Source: Vibrio halioticoli NBRC 102217 | GTDB lineage: Bacteria > Pseudomonadota > Gammaproteobacteria > Enterobacterales > Vibrionaceae | Length of the DNA: 61,825 nt | Assembly: GCF_000496695.1 (NCBI RefSeq) | Contig: NZ_BAUJ01000030.1 | Coordinates: 1 to 61,825, forward strand | Direction of reading: 5' to 3' | Part shown: positions 52,942 to 61,825 of the stretch, in pieces | Numbering within the stretch: position 1 is the first letter of the stretch | Layout of the letters: each line of letters starts with the position of its first letter | Translations under genes and position numbers: made by a program | Notes under the pieces: generated by a model | What the model was told of the DNA's origin: nothing | Database searches by the model: none | The model's input: only the letters and a program-made list of their open reading frames with translations

Positions 52942-55353
52942 TTATTTTTTTGGGTCGAGAACAACGCCTAATTCATTGTAAATAATATCTTTATCTACCA
53001 CGGATCTTATACAATGAAACTCTTCGTCTTTAACTCCTTTTGCATGTTTTTTGTTCAATGCAACAGAGCTATTTTCTCTATCGTGCTGTTCTGAATAATC
53101 TCCGCCATACCACAACTCTCCATTTTGTTTAAATACCACAACAGTGGCACTCATCTCACCTTCACGAGTAAGCAAAGCACAGCGAGGATCAACGTCATTT
53201 AATGGTTTAGAATCTAAAGTGCTGTACATTTTTGCAGCATAATGACTGCCTTCTTGCTGCGCCATATAAGTTTCATATATTTGAGTAAGCTGCTTTGGTT
53301 CAAAATCATAACTGTCATGCCGATGAACAAACTCAATAGCATCACGATAGCAATCAGGGAACGTCAGAAAGTCGACTTTATTGAGGTAATGATGAGTACG
53401 ATACAAGGTCCGAATATTAGAATAAACAAAACCAGTATCACGATAATGTATCTGCCAATCACTTGCTTCAATACTTGGCACTATTGTAATGAAAGTGGGC
53501 TTGTTAAATATATTCGAACGGGGAGCTAAATCTCCAGATTCTCTATCATGACGCCACAATCGTCCCATACGTTGCATCAGAAACTCTATTGGTGCGATTT
53601 GACTAACAAGTAAATCAAAATCCAGATCAAGCGACTGCTCAACAACTTGAGTCGCCACCAAAATCCGTCCGGTTCTTAGCGCTTCTTTTCCATAAGTAGC
53701 TAATACCTGCTTTTCTATTTTTGACCTATCCCCAAATACATAGCGAGCATGAAATAAATCGATATCGACATCGTTACTCTTTACGCACAATTCATGATAA
53801 AGCATCTGAGCATCATTAACGGTATTACAAATAATACCCACCATAGCTCCTTGCCTTGCCCATTCGAGTAACTCTTCCTGCTGTCCTGGTTCTGGCATCA
53901 AATTGCTACTTTGCCACAATTGAGAGTGAATGGTTTTACTCACTACTTTTTCAGTTTTTTCTGCTAGTGAAAACTCTGTAGTTATGCCATCCAATCCACT
54001 ATGCGTAATAAGTGGATAATCATCACTTTTTGAACAACCCGCATAAGGGGCAAGCAATTTTTCTTTCAAAACTGTAGGTAACGTAGCGGATAGTAAAATA
54101 ACACTCGCAAAAGCTTGATGCTGCCCTTTCAATACCTGCTCTATCAAAGCATACATATAAGCATCAAAGCTGTGAATTTCATCAAGAATTAAAACAGATT
54201 TACGAGTACCAAATGAACGGATAAATTGATGTTTTATACCAAGAACACCCATCAAAATTTGATCGACGGTTGCTACTGACATGGAACCCAAAAACGCTCG
54301 TTTATTTGATCGATATAAAAAGCCATTTTCATCAGGGACCAATTGCTCAGTAACATAACGGGATTTACCGTGCGCTAAAGTCACTATTGAGTCCGGAAAG
54401 AGTTTTTCAGCCGCTTCTCCAATACGATCATATAACCCATTGGCCGTTGCTTGAGTCGGCAAACCAAATACAACGCCATCCGCTAAATTTTGCGCTATAA
54501 GCTCTGAAGCATAAGACAATGCAAATTCGGTTTTTCCAGATCCAGTATCCGATTCAACAATAGTTAAACCTGCCGTTATTGGCATGGTTGGCAAGAGTGT
54601 TTGAATTCCTCTTGGTTCATAACTTGGAAATAAAAACTCAAAGCCAGAACCTTCTAGTTCATTAATCATTCCAGTTGCCAACAACGCTTTTTCTGCTTCT
54701 GGTTTTATCTGAACATAGTATTCATCTAATGTAAGAGTAGGCTCAGTGTAAAAAGGTGTTATCGAGGAACCTATCCAGTCGGACACACTGCATAACCCAG
54801 CTAACATAGGGATTTCACCAACATTAGGAATATTTTCCAGTCCCAGCCAATCAAGGCAGCATTTGATCCATACTTGGCGAGCTTGGATATCTAACTCAAT
54901 TAACTCTTCATCTGCATCAGGTTCATCAAAATTCATCAAAAGATCACAGCAACCATGATGCCCAGCAACAGCCTTCATAGCTTCGTTATTACCATACAAC
55001 TGGCGAAAATAGTGATAGCCAAACGAACCGTGCGAATACCGCTCTGGTTCGACTTCAAATTCATCCCCTTGTAGCTGAATTCTTATGCTCTCAATAAAAC
55101 CTTGAAAACGGCAATCAAATTTCCCAAAATCGTGCAAGAGCACAAAAAAAAGGACTATTTTTCTCGCTTTCTCAGGGGGTTGGTTAACGTGTTGAGAGAA
55201 CTGGTTCAATAATATATTGGAGTGTTTTAGCCATACATCTGCTACGGCTACGACATCTAAGCAATGGTAGACAAGTAAATGGAATTTATGATGTCCATCA
55301 CTACACTTTTGGGCTTTTCCCCAGTATGAAAAAACAGGAGAGGAGATATTCAT
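52942..55353 (-). CDS. cas3: Cas3, HD nuclease-helicase
   Basis: The effector nuclease that degrades targets marked by Cascade. An N-terminal HD domain (HHKFHLLVYHCLDVVAV, LLHDFGKFDCRFQGF, VAGHHGCCD) precedes an SF2 helicase: ESDTGSGKTEFAL (Walker A), ILDEIHSFDAYM (DEIH box), LLSATLP, and VATQVVEQSLDLDFD with QRMGRLWRH. About 800 aa from the ATG at 55353; start ATGs at 55359 and 55419 also exist, and none has a strong ribosome site. It heads the cas operon. Motifs look intact. Confidence 0.95.
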   Translation of the reverse strand: MNISSPVFSYWGKAQKCSDGHHKFHLLVYHCLDVVAVADVWLKHSNILLNQFSQHVNQPPEKARKIVLFFVLLHDFGKFDCRFQGFIESIRIQLQGDEFEVEPERYSHGSFGYHYFRQLYGNNEAMKAVAGHHGCCDLLMNFDEPDADEELIELDIQARQVWIKCCLDWLGLENIPNVGEIPMLAGLCSVSDWIGSSITPFYTEPTLTLDEYYVQIKPEAEKALLATGMINELEGSGFEFLFPSYEPRGIQTLLPTMPITAGLTIVESDTGSGKTEFALSYASELIAQNLADGVVFGLPTQATANGLYDRIGEAAEKLFPDSIVTLAHGKSRYVTEQLVPDENGFLYRSNKRAFLGSMSVATVDQILMGVLGIKHQFIRSFGTRKSVLILDEIHSFDAYMYALIEQVLKGQHQAFASVILLSATLPTVLKEKLLAPYAGCSKSDDYPLITHSGLDGITTEFSLAEKTEKVVSKTIHSQLWQSSNLMPEPGQQEELLEWARQGAMVGIICNTVNDAQMLYHELCVKSNDVDIDLFHARYVFGDRSKIEKQVLATYGKEALRTGRILVATQVVEQSLDLDFDLLVSQIAPIEFLMQRMGRLWRHDRESGDLAPRSNIFNKPTFITIVPSIEASDWQIHYRDTGFVYSNIRTLYRTHHYLNKVDFLTFPDCYRDAIEFVHRHDSYDFEPKQLTQIYETYMAQQEGSHYAAKMYSTLDSKPLNDVDPRCALLTREGEMSATVVVFKQNGELWYGGDYSEQHDRENSSVALNKKHAKGVKDEEFHCIRSVVDKDIIYNELGVVLDPKK

Positions 55354-55494
55354 TAACATTATAATACTATATGTTTTTAATATAGCCTTATATACTATCC
55401 CTATTAGTTGTCTCTGCAATATTATATAACTGAAGATGGGATGGCATCCTAAATATATTGGGGATAACTTGATATGAAACCTTTCTCCCCCCTA

Positions 55495-55820
55495 CACCCG
55501 TTTAGTACTATTCAATACGATCAACATAATAGCTCCCATTGCACCCAAAAATAACGGATAAATATACACAGGCAACGCTATAGGTTTCACTAAGGCCAAA
55601 TACAGTAGCAAAGGAAAAATAAACAATAGCCGCTTTGCAAGTCCACGACGAAGTAGTGAAGAAAACTTAAATCCATGGTTTACCGGTATAGATCCTCAAA
55701 ATGGCAAACTCGACATTGACCATCACTCCATCAATAATGTGTTCTGTTGCTGACCAAAAGCCGGTATTAAAATTCTTCATATCTGTAACTTGCTTAGTAC
55801 GGCGATATTCTTCAGGAGAG
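55495..55820 (-). pseudogene. Broken second copy of the DUF4400 conjugative-element gene
   Basis: The segment matches the DUF4400 gene at 32791-33450. 55495-55680 encodes its C-terminus (RRGLAKRLLFIFPLLLYLAL, ending NSTKRV and a stop), and 55755-55817 is almost identical to 33130-33192 over about 63 bp, with one mismatch seen. About 80 bp between these parts is missing, and the 5' end is cut at about 55817. It is a gene remnant from a second related conjugative element. Confidence 0.8.
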
Positions 55821-56162
55821 TTAGATGTAGATTGTCCATGCTGGAAAGGCTAATTGGTACAACTCTAATCATGGTAGAGTTTGGACAAGTAAAAGTCCTT
55901 ATAACCCGCAATTATAGCGAAGTTACTGCAAATTCTCAGGGTCTATTACAACTATTGCAAAAAGAGCAATAAAGATGGGAAAACTCCAGCCGAACGCATC
56001 GGTTTAGCGAAAGGTGCCGTGGAGATCAGGAAAATCCCATATCCCAATCAATAAATCTCGATATAGATAGTTGATTCGATTAGCAAATATGTTTAAAAAT
56101 TCAATAGTATATAAATGCGTAATTCTACTACGCTTATTCATGGAAGATGGTGAGGAGCTTTA
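55821..56162. other. Remnant-rich spacer
   Basis: No intact gene. A plus-strand stretch reading SNKDGKTPAERIGLAKGAVE (about 55958-56020) resembles the tail of a transposase/integrase and may be an IS scrap; the assignment is weak. Confidence 0.35.
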
Positions 56163-56573
56163 ATGACTATAACGTTAAAAGAAATTGATGGGATTCCCAT
56201 TCAAGAGAGACATAAGGCTACGTGTCATTGTGGCAGTGTAGAAATTGAACTCTATCTACCAAATGGTGTTGAAGATTTAAGGAGGTGCGACTGCTCATTA
56301 TGCCGCAGAAGGGGGGCTATTGCAGCCTCTGTGCCGTTGTCAGGCATCAAGATCATAAAAGGTGAAGATAAATTAAAACTGTACCAATTCAATACCAACG
56401 AAGCAAAGCACTACTTCTGCGGAGAGTGCGGTATATATACTCACCACCAAAGGCGCTCCAACCCTAGTCAGTATGGCTTTAATGTTGCTTGCCTAGAGGG
56501 TATCAACCCCTTGAAAGTGCAAAAAATCCCAACCTACGATGGTGTAAATCATCCCGCGGATCGACAAAAATAA
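56163..56573 (+). CDS. GFA-family zinc protein (glutathione-dependent formaldehyde-activating-like)
   Basis: A 136-aa protein of the GFA/CENP-V family. The zinc-binding cysteines are all present: CHCGSVEIEL (residues 21-23), RCDCSLCRRRG (about 42-47) and FCGECGIYTHH (about 92-95). Members bind glutathione adducts or have unknown functions. It is the only intact gene between the two remnants and is likely cargo. GAGGAG precedes the ATG. Confidence 0.88.
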   Translation: MTITLKEIDGIPIQERHKATCHCGSVEIELYLPNGVEDLRRCDCSLCRRRGAIAASVPLSGIKIIKGEDKLKLYQFNTNEAKHYFCGECGIYTHHQRRSNPSQYGFNVACLEGINPLKVQKIPTYDGVNHPADRQK

Positions 56574-56579
56574 CTCAAT

Positions 56580-56765
56580 TTAACAGTTAGCAATACGAAT
56601 CGAGTCATCAAAATTAATGGGGTGAACTAGTCGGCGGTGGCCTTCATAACCGGGTTGAGCTCCTTGCTTCTTTCCAGATTTCTTCCGATTCGACGACGTA
56701 TTCTTGGCTTTATTATGCAAAGGCTGTTGAGATGACGGAATAGAAGAATTGCGACTATTTTGGTT
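56580..56765 (-). mobile_element. IS66-family transposase fragment
   Basis: The minus strand reads NSRNSSIPSSQQPLHNKAKN and then KKSGKKQGAQPGYEGHRR, the typical serine/proline-rich linker of IS66 TnpC (NSxNSS-x-PPSS and GGQPGHxGH). It stops at TAA 56580-56582 shortly afterwards and lacks the catalytic DDE part. Confidence 0.75.
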
Positions 56766-56768
56766 TAG

Positions 56769-56976
56769 TTAGTCTTCAAGTTCGACTAGGTTATTCCATA
56801 AAAAATGGATAATATCTTTCGCCTCTTCAGTCGAATATGGGATCAAGTTAACCTCGTCACATAAACTTGCTGTCAAGGCTTCACGGGCGAAGTGTTGCCT
56901 CTCAATTACTGCTGTCTGAGTCTGAAATTCAAACACGGTAGCATGATTTACAACTCCTTGGCCGAGTTGACCAAGC
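56769..56976 (-). pseudogene. Fragment of an unidentified protein C-terminus
   Basis: An open frame without a start reads FEFQTQTAVIERQHFAREAL and ends LWNNLVELED then stop. It abuts the IS66 fragment on one side and the nuclease remnant on the other. I do not recognise the parent protein. Confidence 0.4.
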
Positions 56977-57168
56977 GTGCATGACAGGTTTTATTTGTTG
57001 AAAGATCAGCTTCAACTCAGCTTTTACGCTTACATAATGGATATAAATGGCTATAAGGTGAGTGACTACGGGTACATACGTTCATTTGCGTATGATGAGG
57101 TTGAACATCTAGCAGTCGATATTATTCCACCCTCCCCTTTTACTGAGATTTTGCGCTTAATTGAGTAA
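56977..57168 (+). pseudogene. Truncated copy of the RecB-like nuclease
   Basis: The final 55 or so residues (KDQLQLSFYAYIMDINGYKV, then GYIRSFAYDEVEHLAVDIIP) closely match the end of the nuclease at 37003-37518, including the QxxxY helix, but the catalytic Asp and Lys segment is missing. Homology begins at about 56990. Together with the DUF4400 remnant it shows that part of a related conjugative element once lay here. Confidence 0.82.
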
Positions 57169-57326
57169 GGTATTTTGTCGATTTTACTCACTAAGGGAGC
57201 GACAAAACACATATCAACAAGCTTAAGATAAGGGTTCTAATCGTTTGATAAACGACAAACATACACTTACTTGTTCTTAGTATCCGAGTTGGTAGTTTCA
57301 GTTTTCCCCATATTCAATAACAATAC

Positions 57327-60251
57327 TTATTCAAAATACGCTACTTTTTCTTTATTTGAACAAGGATCATTCTTCAAACCGTACCCCGTGCAACCATAAA
57401 AACTGCCATAGGGTCCGGTTCTTAATTTCATAGGTCTTGCACATTTAGAGCACAAAGCTAGAGACTCTTGGCAGTTATCGTTGAGGCACTTACTGTGTTT
57501 TCGTCCATCCACTTGAGGAAAGCCACACGTTTTGCAGACTCTAGGTTTCGACTTACACGCTGAGCCTGAACTACAACGGTAAAACATGCCGTATTTCCCT
57601 TTATACTGTTGATAATACCCATCGGTACAAAACGGACATTTATACGCTTTGCTAATTTCTGATTTGAACCGCTGTGACTCAATATTAATATCATAGCCGT
57701 CTTCAAGAAGCTCGGAAATAAACGACGAACGAGCGGTTGGATCCGCAATTAAGAACGACTTATGCTTTGCTCTGGTTAATGCCACATACATCAAGCGCCG
57801 TTCTTCGCTGTGAGGGTATGTGTCGAGTGAAGGTAGCAATGCACCTACCACCTCATGATCGACATTATCAGATGGAAAACCCAGTTTCCCCTGTAAAAAA
57901 CCAATCAATATACAATAATCGGCCTCAAGCCCTTTACTGCCATGAAAAGACCAGAATTTCACATTATTCGCTAACTTTTCTCGCTTAAGCTCTTCCCTAG
58001 CCTCGTTGAGTAAGAAGTTATATCGACCCAGAATAGCAATACTTCCGGTGCTATCTTCCTGCTTGATCATTTTTACAATCTCTGCCGTTCGCATGGCCAT
58101 ACCATTTTTTTGATTAGGACTATGGCTGTCGTAAAGAAATATTTGCGATTGTTCTACTTGAGTGTGCGTTTTAATGTGTTTTTTATATTGCTCATTATTT
58201 TGCATAATGAACTTTCCAGCCGTATCCGCAATACTATTGTTATATCGGAACGTTTTCTCTAATTTAGTCAGTGTTTTATGACCAAAAAAAGAGTCAAAGC
58301 GAGTCGTCAGCTCCAATTTACCACCAGAAAATCGATAAATGGACTGCCAATCATCACCTACAACGGTCAGTTTCGGGTTAGGTCCTTTTTCAATAATCTG
58401 TTTTAGCATTTCACTGCGTGACTGAGAGATATCTTGAAATTCATCTACCAATACAAATTTCCATGTAGGATGGAACTGCCCCAAGTTAATGGCTTCGCAA
58501 GAACGTATTATCATATCGTCAAAATCAATCGCATTTTGCTCTCCTAAAAAATCCACATAATCGTGATGTAATTGTTGCAGGATAGACGCATGTCGATTTG
58601 CATGAGGGACATGGCTAGCCTTTAACCTATCGATAATGTCTTTATCAGAAAGTTGCTCAACACGAATAGCGGAAAGTGATTTCTGCAATATTTTAGCCCC
58701 GTTATCAATGACGCCAGATTCATTTAGTGCAGCATAAACATCTTTAGGATCTATCGGACTCAATTCAATTTTATGTTCGAGTAATTGTGCCTTTAAAGAG
58801 TCTTCTAGAACCCCTTCTGTCCATTGGTAATGGAAAGTCTCCAAGAGAACTGTATTGTGTTCTCGATGCAACTTACGCTTATTCGCTATCCCTTCGTTAT
58901 ACGCTACTTTGTCAATTCCAGGAGCTGTTCCCCCGTCACGGCTAATCCCAAAATGCTCAAGGTATATATTGGTACCATCAAAATAAAAATCAGGACGATA
59001 GTCATAACCAATATCCACCCTAGCTTTGGTTATATACTGCGGCTCATAAGAAAAAGACACTCCATTCAAATACAAGAAATTTGCGATTAATAACTCTTGA
59101 TAGCCCCGAACAAGATCACCAGATAATGCTCTGTACTCATTATCACGAATATACCGCTCGTATTCTGATTGATCAGTAAACTCAAACGGATCGGCTGGAC
59201 GATAATGAATAGCAATGAAGTTCTTCATTGCCACACTACTTGATGAGACATAATTAACCAACCAATCATGAACCCACTTATCGAATTTCTGTGGGTCTTC
59301 AGCCAAGACCGATATATGCGTGCTAATACCTGAACTCTGAAGCACCTTTCGCCCTAACGCATGAAATGTCGAGATCTGAGGCTCTGATGATAATGTAACA
59401 TCAGCCATTTTCGCTCTGACCCGAAGCCTATCGCTAAGCTCTTTGGCCGCAGCATTATTGTAAGCAAGTAAAAGTATTTCAGAGGGCTTTAATTGACCAC
59501 TATCGATTAGATCTAGTGCCTTAGCCACCATCACCGACGTTTTCCCTGTCCCAGCGGCAGCTAATATCATGTTCCTGTCATTTTCCCGGACAATGGAGAG
59601 CCTTTGATCTAGCGTAAGTGGGTTAGACTCGACCAGATCATAGAAATATTTTCTTTGGTTTAATCGATGCTGTTCATAGCTTTGGCGTACCACTTCTGCG
59701 TTTGCTTCCAACGGCAATATTCCTGCCGCAAAATTTAACCAATTAACACTGTCAGAAGATAAGTATTCTGTCCATATCACTCTGTTTTCTTCAAAAGCAG
59801 AGACTAATGGTCGAATCATGCAGTCAAGTTTAGGAATGGACGAATCCCTTAAGTACTCTTTATCAGCTAGTAGACTAAACTGCTGCTTATGACCAATTAA
59901 CAGCATGTCAAAAAATTTAGCCACCTTCCTAATACCTAGAAGCTTATCATCAGGCAAAATAAATAGTGGTGATGTCTTGGGTACGTATAATCTATAGCTT
60001 TTTATTTCCGTATGAATCGTGATTATCTTAAAAAACCAATTTCTTTCGACTGTTGGCAAGTTAATCAAATCTTGAAACATTACATGATGACTTGTCTCCG
60101 AATTTTGAGTGAACTCAACTCTATCTGAAAAGACGTTAATATTCGGCGACGAACGGTAGTATCGAATAACTTGAAGCAGTGTTAGGTAAAAGTTGTTTAT
60201 GGTCAATTTCTGTTTATCTGCAGGCATAAAAAAGTCAGTAGTATGGTTCAA
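57327..60251 (-). CDS. UvrD/HelD-like superfamily 1 helicase with C-terminal zinc ribbons
   Basis: A 974-aa DNA helicase. Walker A AAAGTGKTSVMVAKAL lies near residue 237 after an N-terminal extension of about 200 aa, followed by LAYNNAAAKELSDRL, IDFDDMIIRSCE, VDEFQDISQSRSEML (Walker B, DEFQD), VVGDDWQSIYRFSGG and VALTRAKHKSFL, the SF1A set of UvrD and helicase IV. The C-terminus carries at least three cysteine clusters (CPFCTDGYY, CKTCGF, CSKCARPMK), matching topoisomerase-type zinc ribbons. It is longer than E. coli HelD (684 aa). Adjacency to CRISPR remnants suggests a mobile or defence-associated helicase, but no partner nuclease is coupled. Confidence 0.88.
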   Translation of the reverse strand: MNHTTDFFMPADKQKLTINNFYLTLLQVIRYYRSSPNINVFSDRVEFTQNSETSHHVMFQDLINLPTVERNWFFKIITIHTEIKSYRLYVPKTSPLFILPDDKLLGIRKVAKFFDMLLIGHKQQFSLLADKEYLRDSSIPKLDCMIRPLVSAFEENRVIWTEYLSSDSVNWLNFAAGILPLEANAEVVRQSYEQHRLNQRKYFYDLVESNPLTLDQRLSIVRENDRNMILAAAGTGKTSVMVAKALDLIDSGQLKPSEILLLAYNNAAAKELSDRLRVRAKMADVTLSSEPQISTFHALGRKVLQSSGISTHISVLAEDPQKFDKWVHDWLVNYVSSSSVAMKNFIAIHYRPADPFEFTDQSEYERYIRDNEYRALSGDLVRGYQELLIANFLYLNGVSFSYEPQYITKARVDIGYDYRPDFYFDGTNIYLEHFGISRDGGTAPGIDKVAYNEGIANKRKLHREHNTVLLETFHYQWTEGVLEDSLKAQLLEHKIELSPIDPKDVYAALNESGVIDNGAKILQKSLSAIRVEQLSDKDIIDRLKASHVPHANRHASILQQLHHDYVDFLGEQNAIDFDDMIIRSCEAINLGQFHPTWKFVLVDEFQDISQSRSEMLKQIIEKGPNPKLTVVGDDWQSIYRFSGGKLELTTRFDSFFGHKTLTKLEKTFRYNNSIADTAGKFIMQNNEQYKKHIKTHTQVEQSQIFLYDSHSPNQKNGMAMRTAEIVKMIKQEDSTGSIAILGRYNFLLNEAREELKREKLANNVKFWSFHGSKGLEADYCILIGFLQGKLGFPSDNVDHEVVGALLPSLDTYPHSEERRLMYVALTRAKHKSFLIADPTARSSFISELLEDGYDINIESQRFKSEISKAYKCPFCTDGYYQQYKGKYGMFYRCSSGSACKSKPRVCKTCGFPQVDGRKHSKCLNDNCQESLALCSKCARPMKLRTGPYGSFYGCTGYGLKNDPCSNKEKVAYFE

Positions 60252-60698
60252 TAATAATTAACAAGGTATCTAAGCCCTAAACACTAATACAAATAACAAG
60301 TAAGTTCTCAGTCTACGATCACTGTTTAGAGTGCAGTTACTTAATCTCACTCTTATAAACATACTTAAATCCCCCCCCCCAACAACTCACCACCCAAAGT
60401 TGAGCTACAATTGCAGTTCTTTCTAGAACAAAAGACGCTGAGTTTCATAGTCACAGTCTCTTTAATTAAACAGACGAGTAGGGCACTTACTTCAAAACAA
60501 CCCCCCTTGTTTGACAGGCGAGTTGCTCTGTTGAGTCTCAACTAACTTTAGAAAACAAGAATAAAGATAGAAATGAGAGTGTTCATTACGAATCGAATTG
60601 ACGAAGCTAAATCATTTTTGGACAGAAGTGAGTTTCATTCAATCTAATAAGCCGCTTATATCAGATTAGTAAAAGTATCTTAATACCTTAAACACCTG
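60252..60698. other. Intergenic stretch with a C10 tract
   Basis: About 450 bases without a supported gene. Ten consecutive C occur at 60371-60380. No repeat or RNA gene was recognised. Confidence 0.35.
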
Positions 60699-61703
60699 TT
60701 ATTTTGCTGATACCCACTGACTTTCAAGCCCAATGGTTTTGTTGTCAAAATCAATGGAGACCTGCACTCCCAGTGGTGTAACCAACATTGGGTGCGTATG
60801 ACAACTGTCGAAGCCATAAAGTATTGGAACATTTTTGCCATTTAAGACTTCGTGCAGAACGTTCAACGGGGTACGCCCCGTCCCTTTGTCATTAAACAGT
60901 TCGTGCTTGCCTAATATAATAGCGCCAACCTTTTCAAACACCCCACAAGCCATTAGGTGGGCAAAAGAGCGCTCGACAGTCTCGATGCCTTTCAAAGAAT
61001 CTTCAATAAGGAGGATATCGCCCAACTCTATCTCTGGCATATACTGACTACCCCATATACCTGCCATGGTATTTAGGTTGCCACCAATCATACGACCTCT
61101 GACTTCACCGCTACCTATGAACTGCCATTTATTTGTGTAAGTAGGTTTTGTAGAATCTTGTGTTTCCCAGTTATGCTTAACGTCCGTCCACGATAAAGGC
61201 ATGATGTAACGATATGAGTCAGACTCAGAACACAAAATTTCCAGAAAAGACTTAAGCGTATCTTCAACTAAGGGGGGAAACTCGCCAAATGATGCAACTA
61301 GTGCTGGGCCATAAAATGTAATTAGCCCTGTTTGAGCATATATACCTAATAACAAAGCAGTTACATCAGAATAGCCTATAATAATCTTGGGATCGTTCCT
61401 AAGTGCTTCATAATCGATGTGAGGTAACAAAGAGTTACTATTACTACCACCAATTGTTGACATGATACACCTTACATTAGGATCACGGATTAATCGATTA
61501 AGCTCTTCAGCGCGTTCGAGAATTGAGCCTGAACGATATGAATCAGAACAACCAGTGAGGCAACCTTCTATTAGTTCAAACCCTTGAGATTCCAAATATG
61601 ACTTTGCTCGCTTGAAGCGATTTGGTGCAAAAGCCGTTGCTGGTGATGATGGTGAGAAAAAACCAATTTTATCACCAACTTTTAAAGCTTTCGGGAATAT
61701 CAC
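60699..61703 (-). CDS. S66-family LD-carboxypeptidase / MccF-like peptidase
   Basis: A 334-aa cytoplasmic serine peptidase of the S66 family, which includes LD-carboxypeptidase A and MccF, the enzyme conferring microcin C resistance by cleaving its peptide-nucleotide bond. The nucleophile is in KIIIGYSDVTALLL (Ser about 112); the Glu of the triad is in DILLIEDSLKG and the His in GFDSCHTHPMLV. The N-terminus KALKVGDKIGFFSPSSPATA is typical. Features favouring MccF include the length (334) and FYGPALVASFGEFPP. It is far from the microcin operon at the left end, which encodes an unrelated class II microcin. Confidence 0.9.
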   Translation of the reverse strand: MIFPKALKVGDKIGFFSPSSPATAFAPNRFKRAKSYLESQGFELIEGCLTGCSDSYRSGSILERAEELNRLIRDPNVRCIMSTIGGSNSNSLLPHIDYEALRNDPKIIIGYSDVTALLLGIYAQTGLITFYGPALVASFGEFPPLVEDTLKSFLEILCSESDSYRYIMPLSWTDVKHNWETQDSTKPTYTNKWQFIGSGEVRGRMIGGNLNTMAGIWGSQYMPEIELGDILLIEDSLKGIETVERSFAHLMACGVFEKVGAIILGKHELFNDKGTGRTPLNVLHEVLNGKNVPILYGFDSCHTHPMLVTPLGVQVSIDFDNKTIGLESQWVSAK

Positions 61704-61825
61704 TTACCCTTATCCTCCATAATTCAAACAAAATATCGCCACGTTAAGACGTGAGTAACGCAGCTAACTAGCTTAGCCCATTACATATTAAACACAATTC
61801 AAATTGAACTAAGAAGCTTTGGGGC

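Noticed and set aside
57737..57988. Plus-strand frame inside the helicase gene
   Set aside because: It is antisense to conserved helicase motifs and lacks any domain.
60699..61703. MccF-like peptidase as part of the microcin operon's immunity
   Set aside because: The microcin is a class II unmodified peptide without a nucleotide group, and the genes are 56 kb apart, so microcin C-type immunity does not apply.

Overview
The window looks like accessory DNA of a gamma-proteobacterium of the Vibrionaceae, probably Vibrio or a close relative, on a plasmid, an integrated conjugative element or a genomic island. The pointers are an F-type conjugation operon in the SXT/R391/IncA-C gene order with a MOBH-type TraI, an attC-like repeat resembling Vibrio superintegron repeats, a type I-E CRISPR-Cas locus and moderately AT-rich DNA. 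No rRNA, tRNA or replication initiator was recognised.

Region 1 (1-6.8 kb) is an IS-bounded bacteriocin island. A partial IS3-family element sits in the first codons of an IS256-family transposase remnant. Next comes a minus-strand operon: class II microcin precursor with a double-glycine leader, overlapping small membrane protein (probable immunity), HlyD/CvaA-like adaptor, and a C39-peptidase ABC exporter (CvaB-like). A decayed full-length IS4-family copy and an attC-like site close the region.

Region 2 (6.8-41.4 kb) is a conjugative element. From right to left on the minus strand it has traI, a small membrane gene, traD and a DUF4400 gene; then, past a plus-strand KfrA-like gene, a 271-aa gene flanked by matching palindromes, elbB, three small genes, and traL-E-K-B-V-A-dsbC-traC-trhF-traW-traU, a lytic transglycosylase, a tiny lipoprotein, an AcaB/DUF1845-like gene and traN. 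traN is split by a frameshift at a G tract. Accessory genes follow: lipoprotein, DUF2726 protein, ferredoxin plus Tat-exported protein, tyrosine recombinase and DsbA-like protein. traF, traH and traG are not in the window. Two nucleases lie on the plus strand next to traI.

Region 3 (41.5-45.7 kb) is a compact metabolic cluster: a LysR regulator diverges from an ArgG-like ligase, a PF10014-type 2-oxoglutarate/Fe dioxygenase and an EamA exporter. It resembles a pathway that makes and exports a modified amino acid.

Region 4 (46.0-57.2 kb) is a type I-E CRISPR-Cas locus with 23 repeats and 22 spacers, two spacers being identical. The gene order is cas3-cas6e-cse2-cas7-cas5-cse1-cas1-cas2, unlike E. 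coli K-12. Beyond cas3 lie broken copies of two genes from Region 2 (DUF4400 and a RecB-like nuclease), in the same relative orientation, together with a GFA-family gene and an IS66 fragment. This suggests the CRISPR locus travelled with a relative of the same conjugative element.

Region 5 (57.3-61.8 kb) holds a large UvrD-like helicase with C-terminal zinc ribbons and an S66 LD-carboxypeptidase/MccF-like protein.
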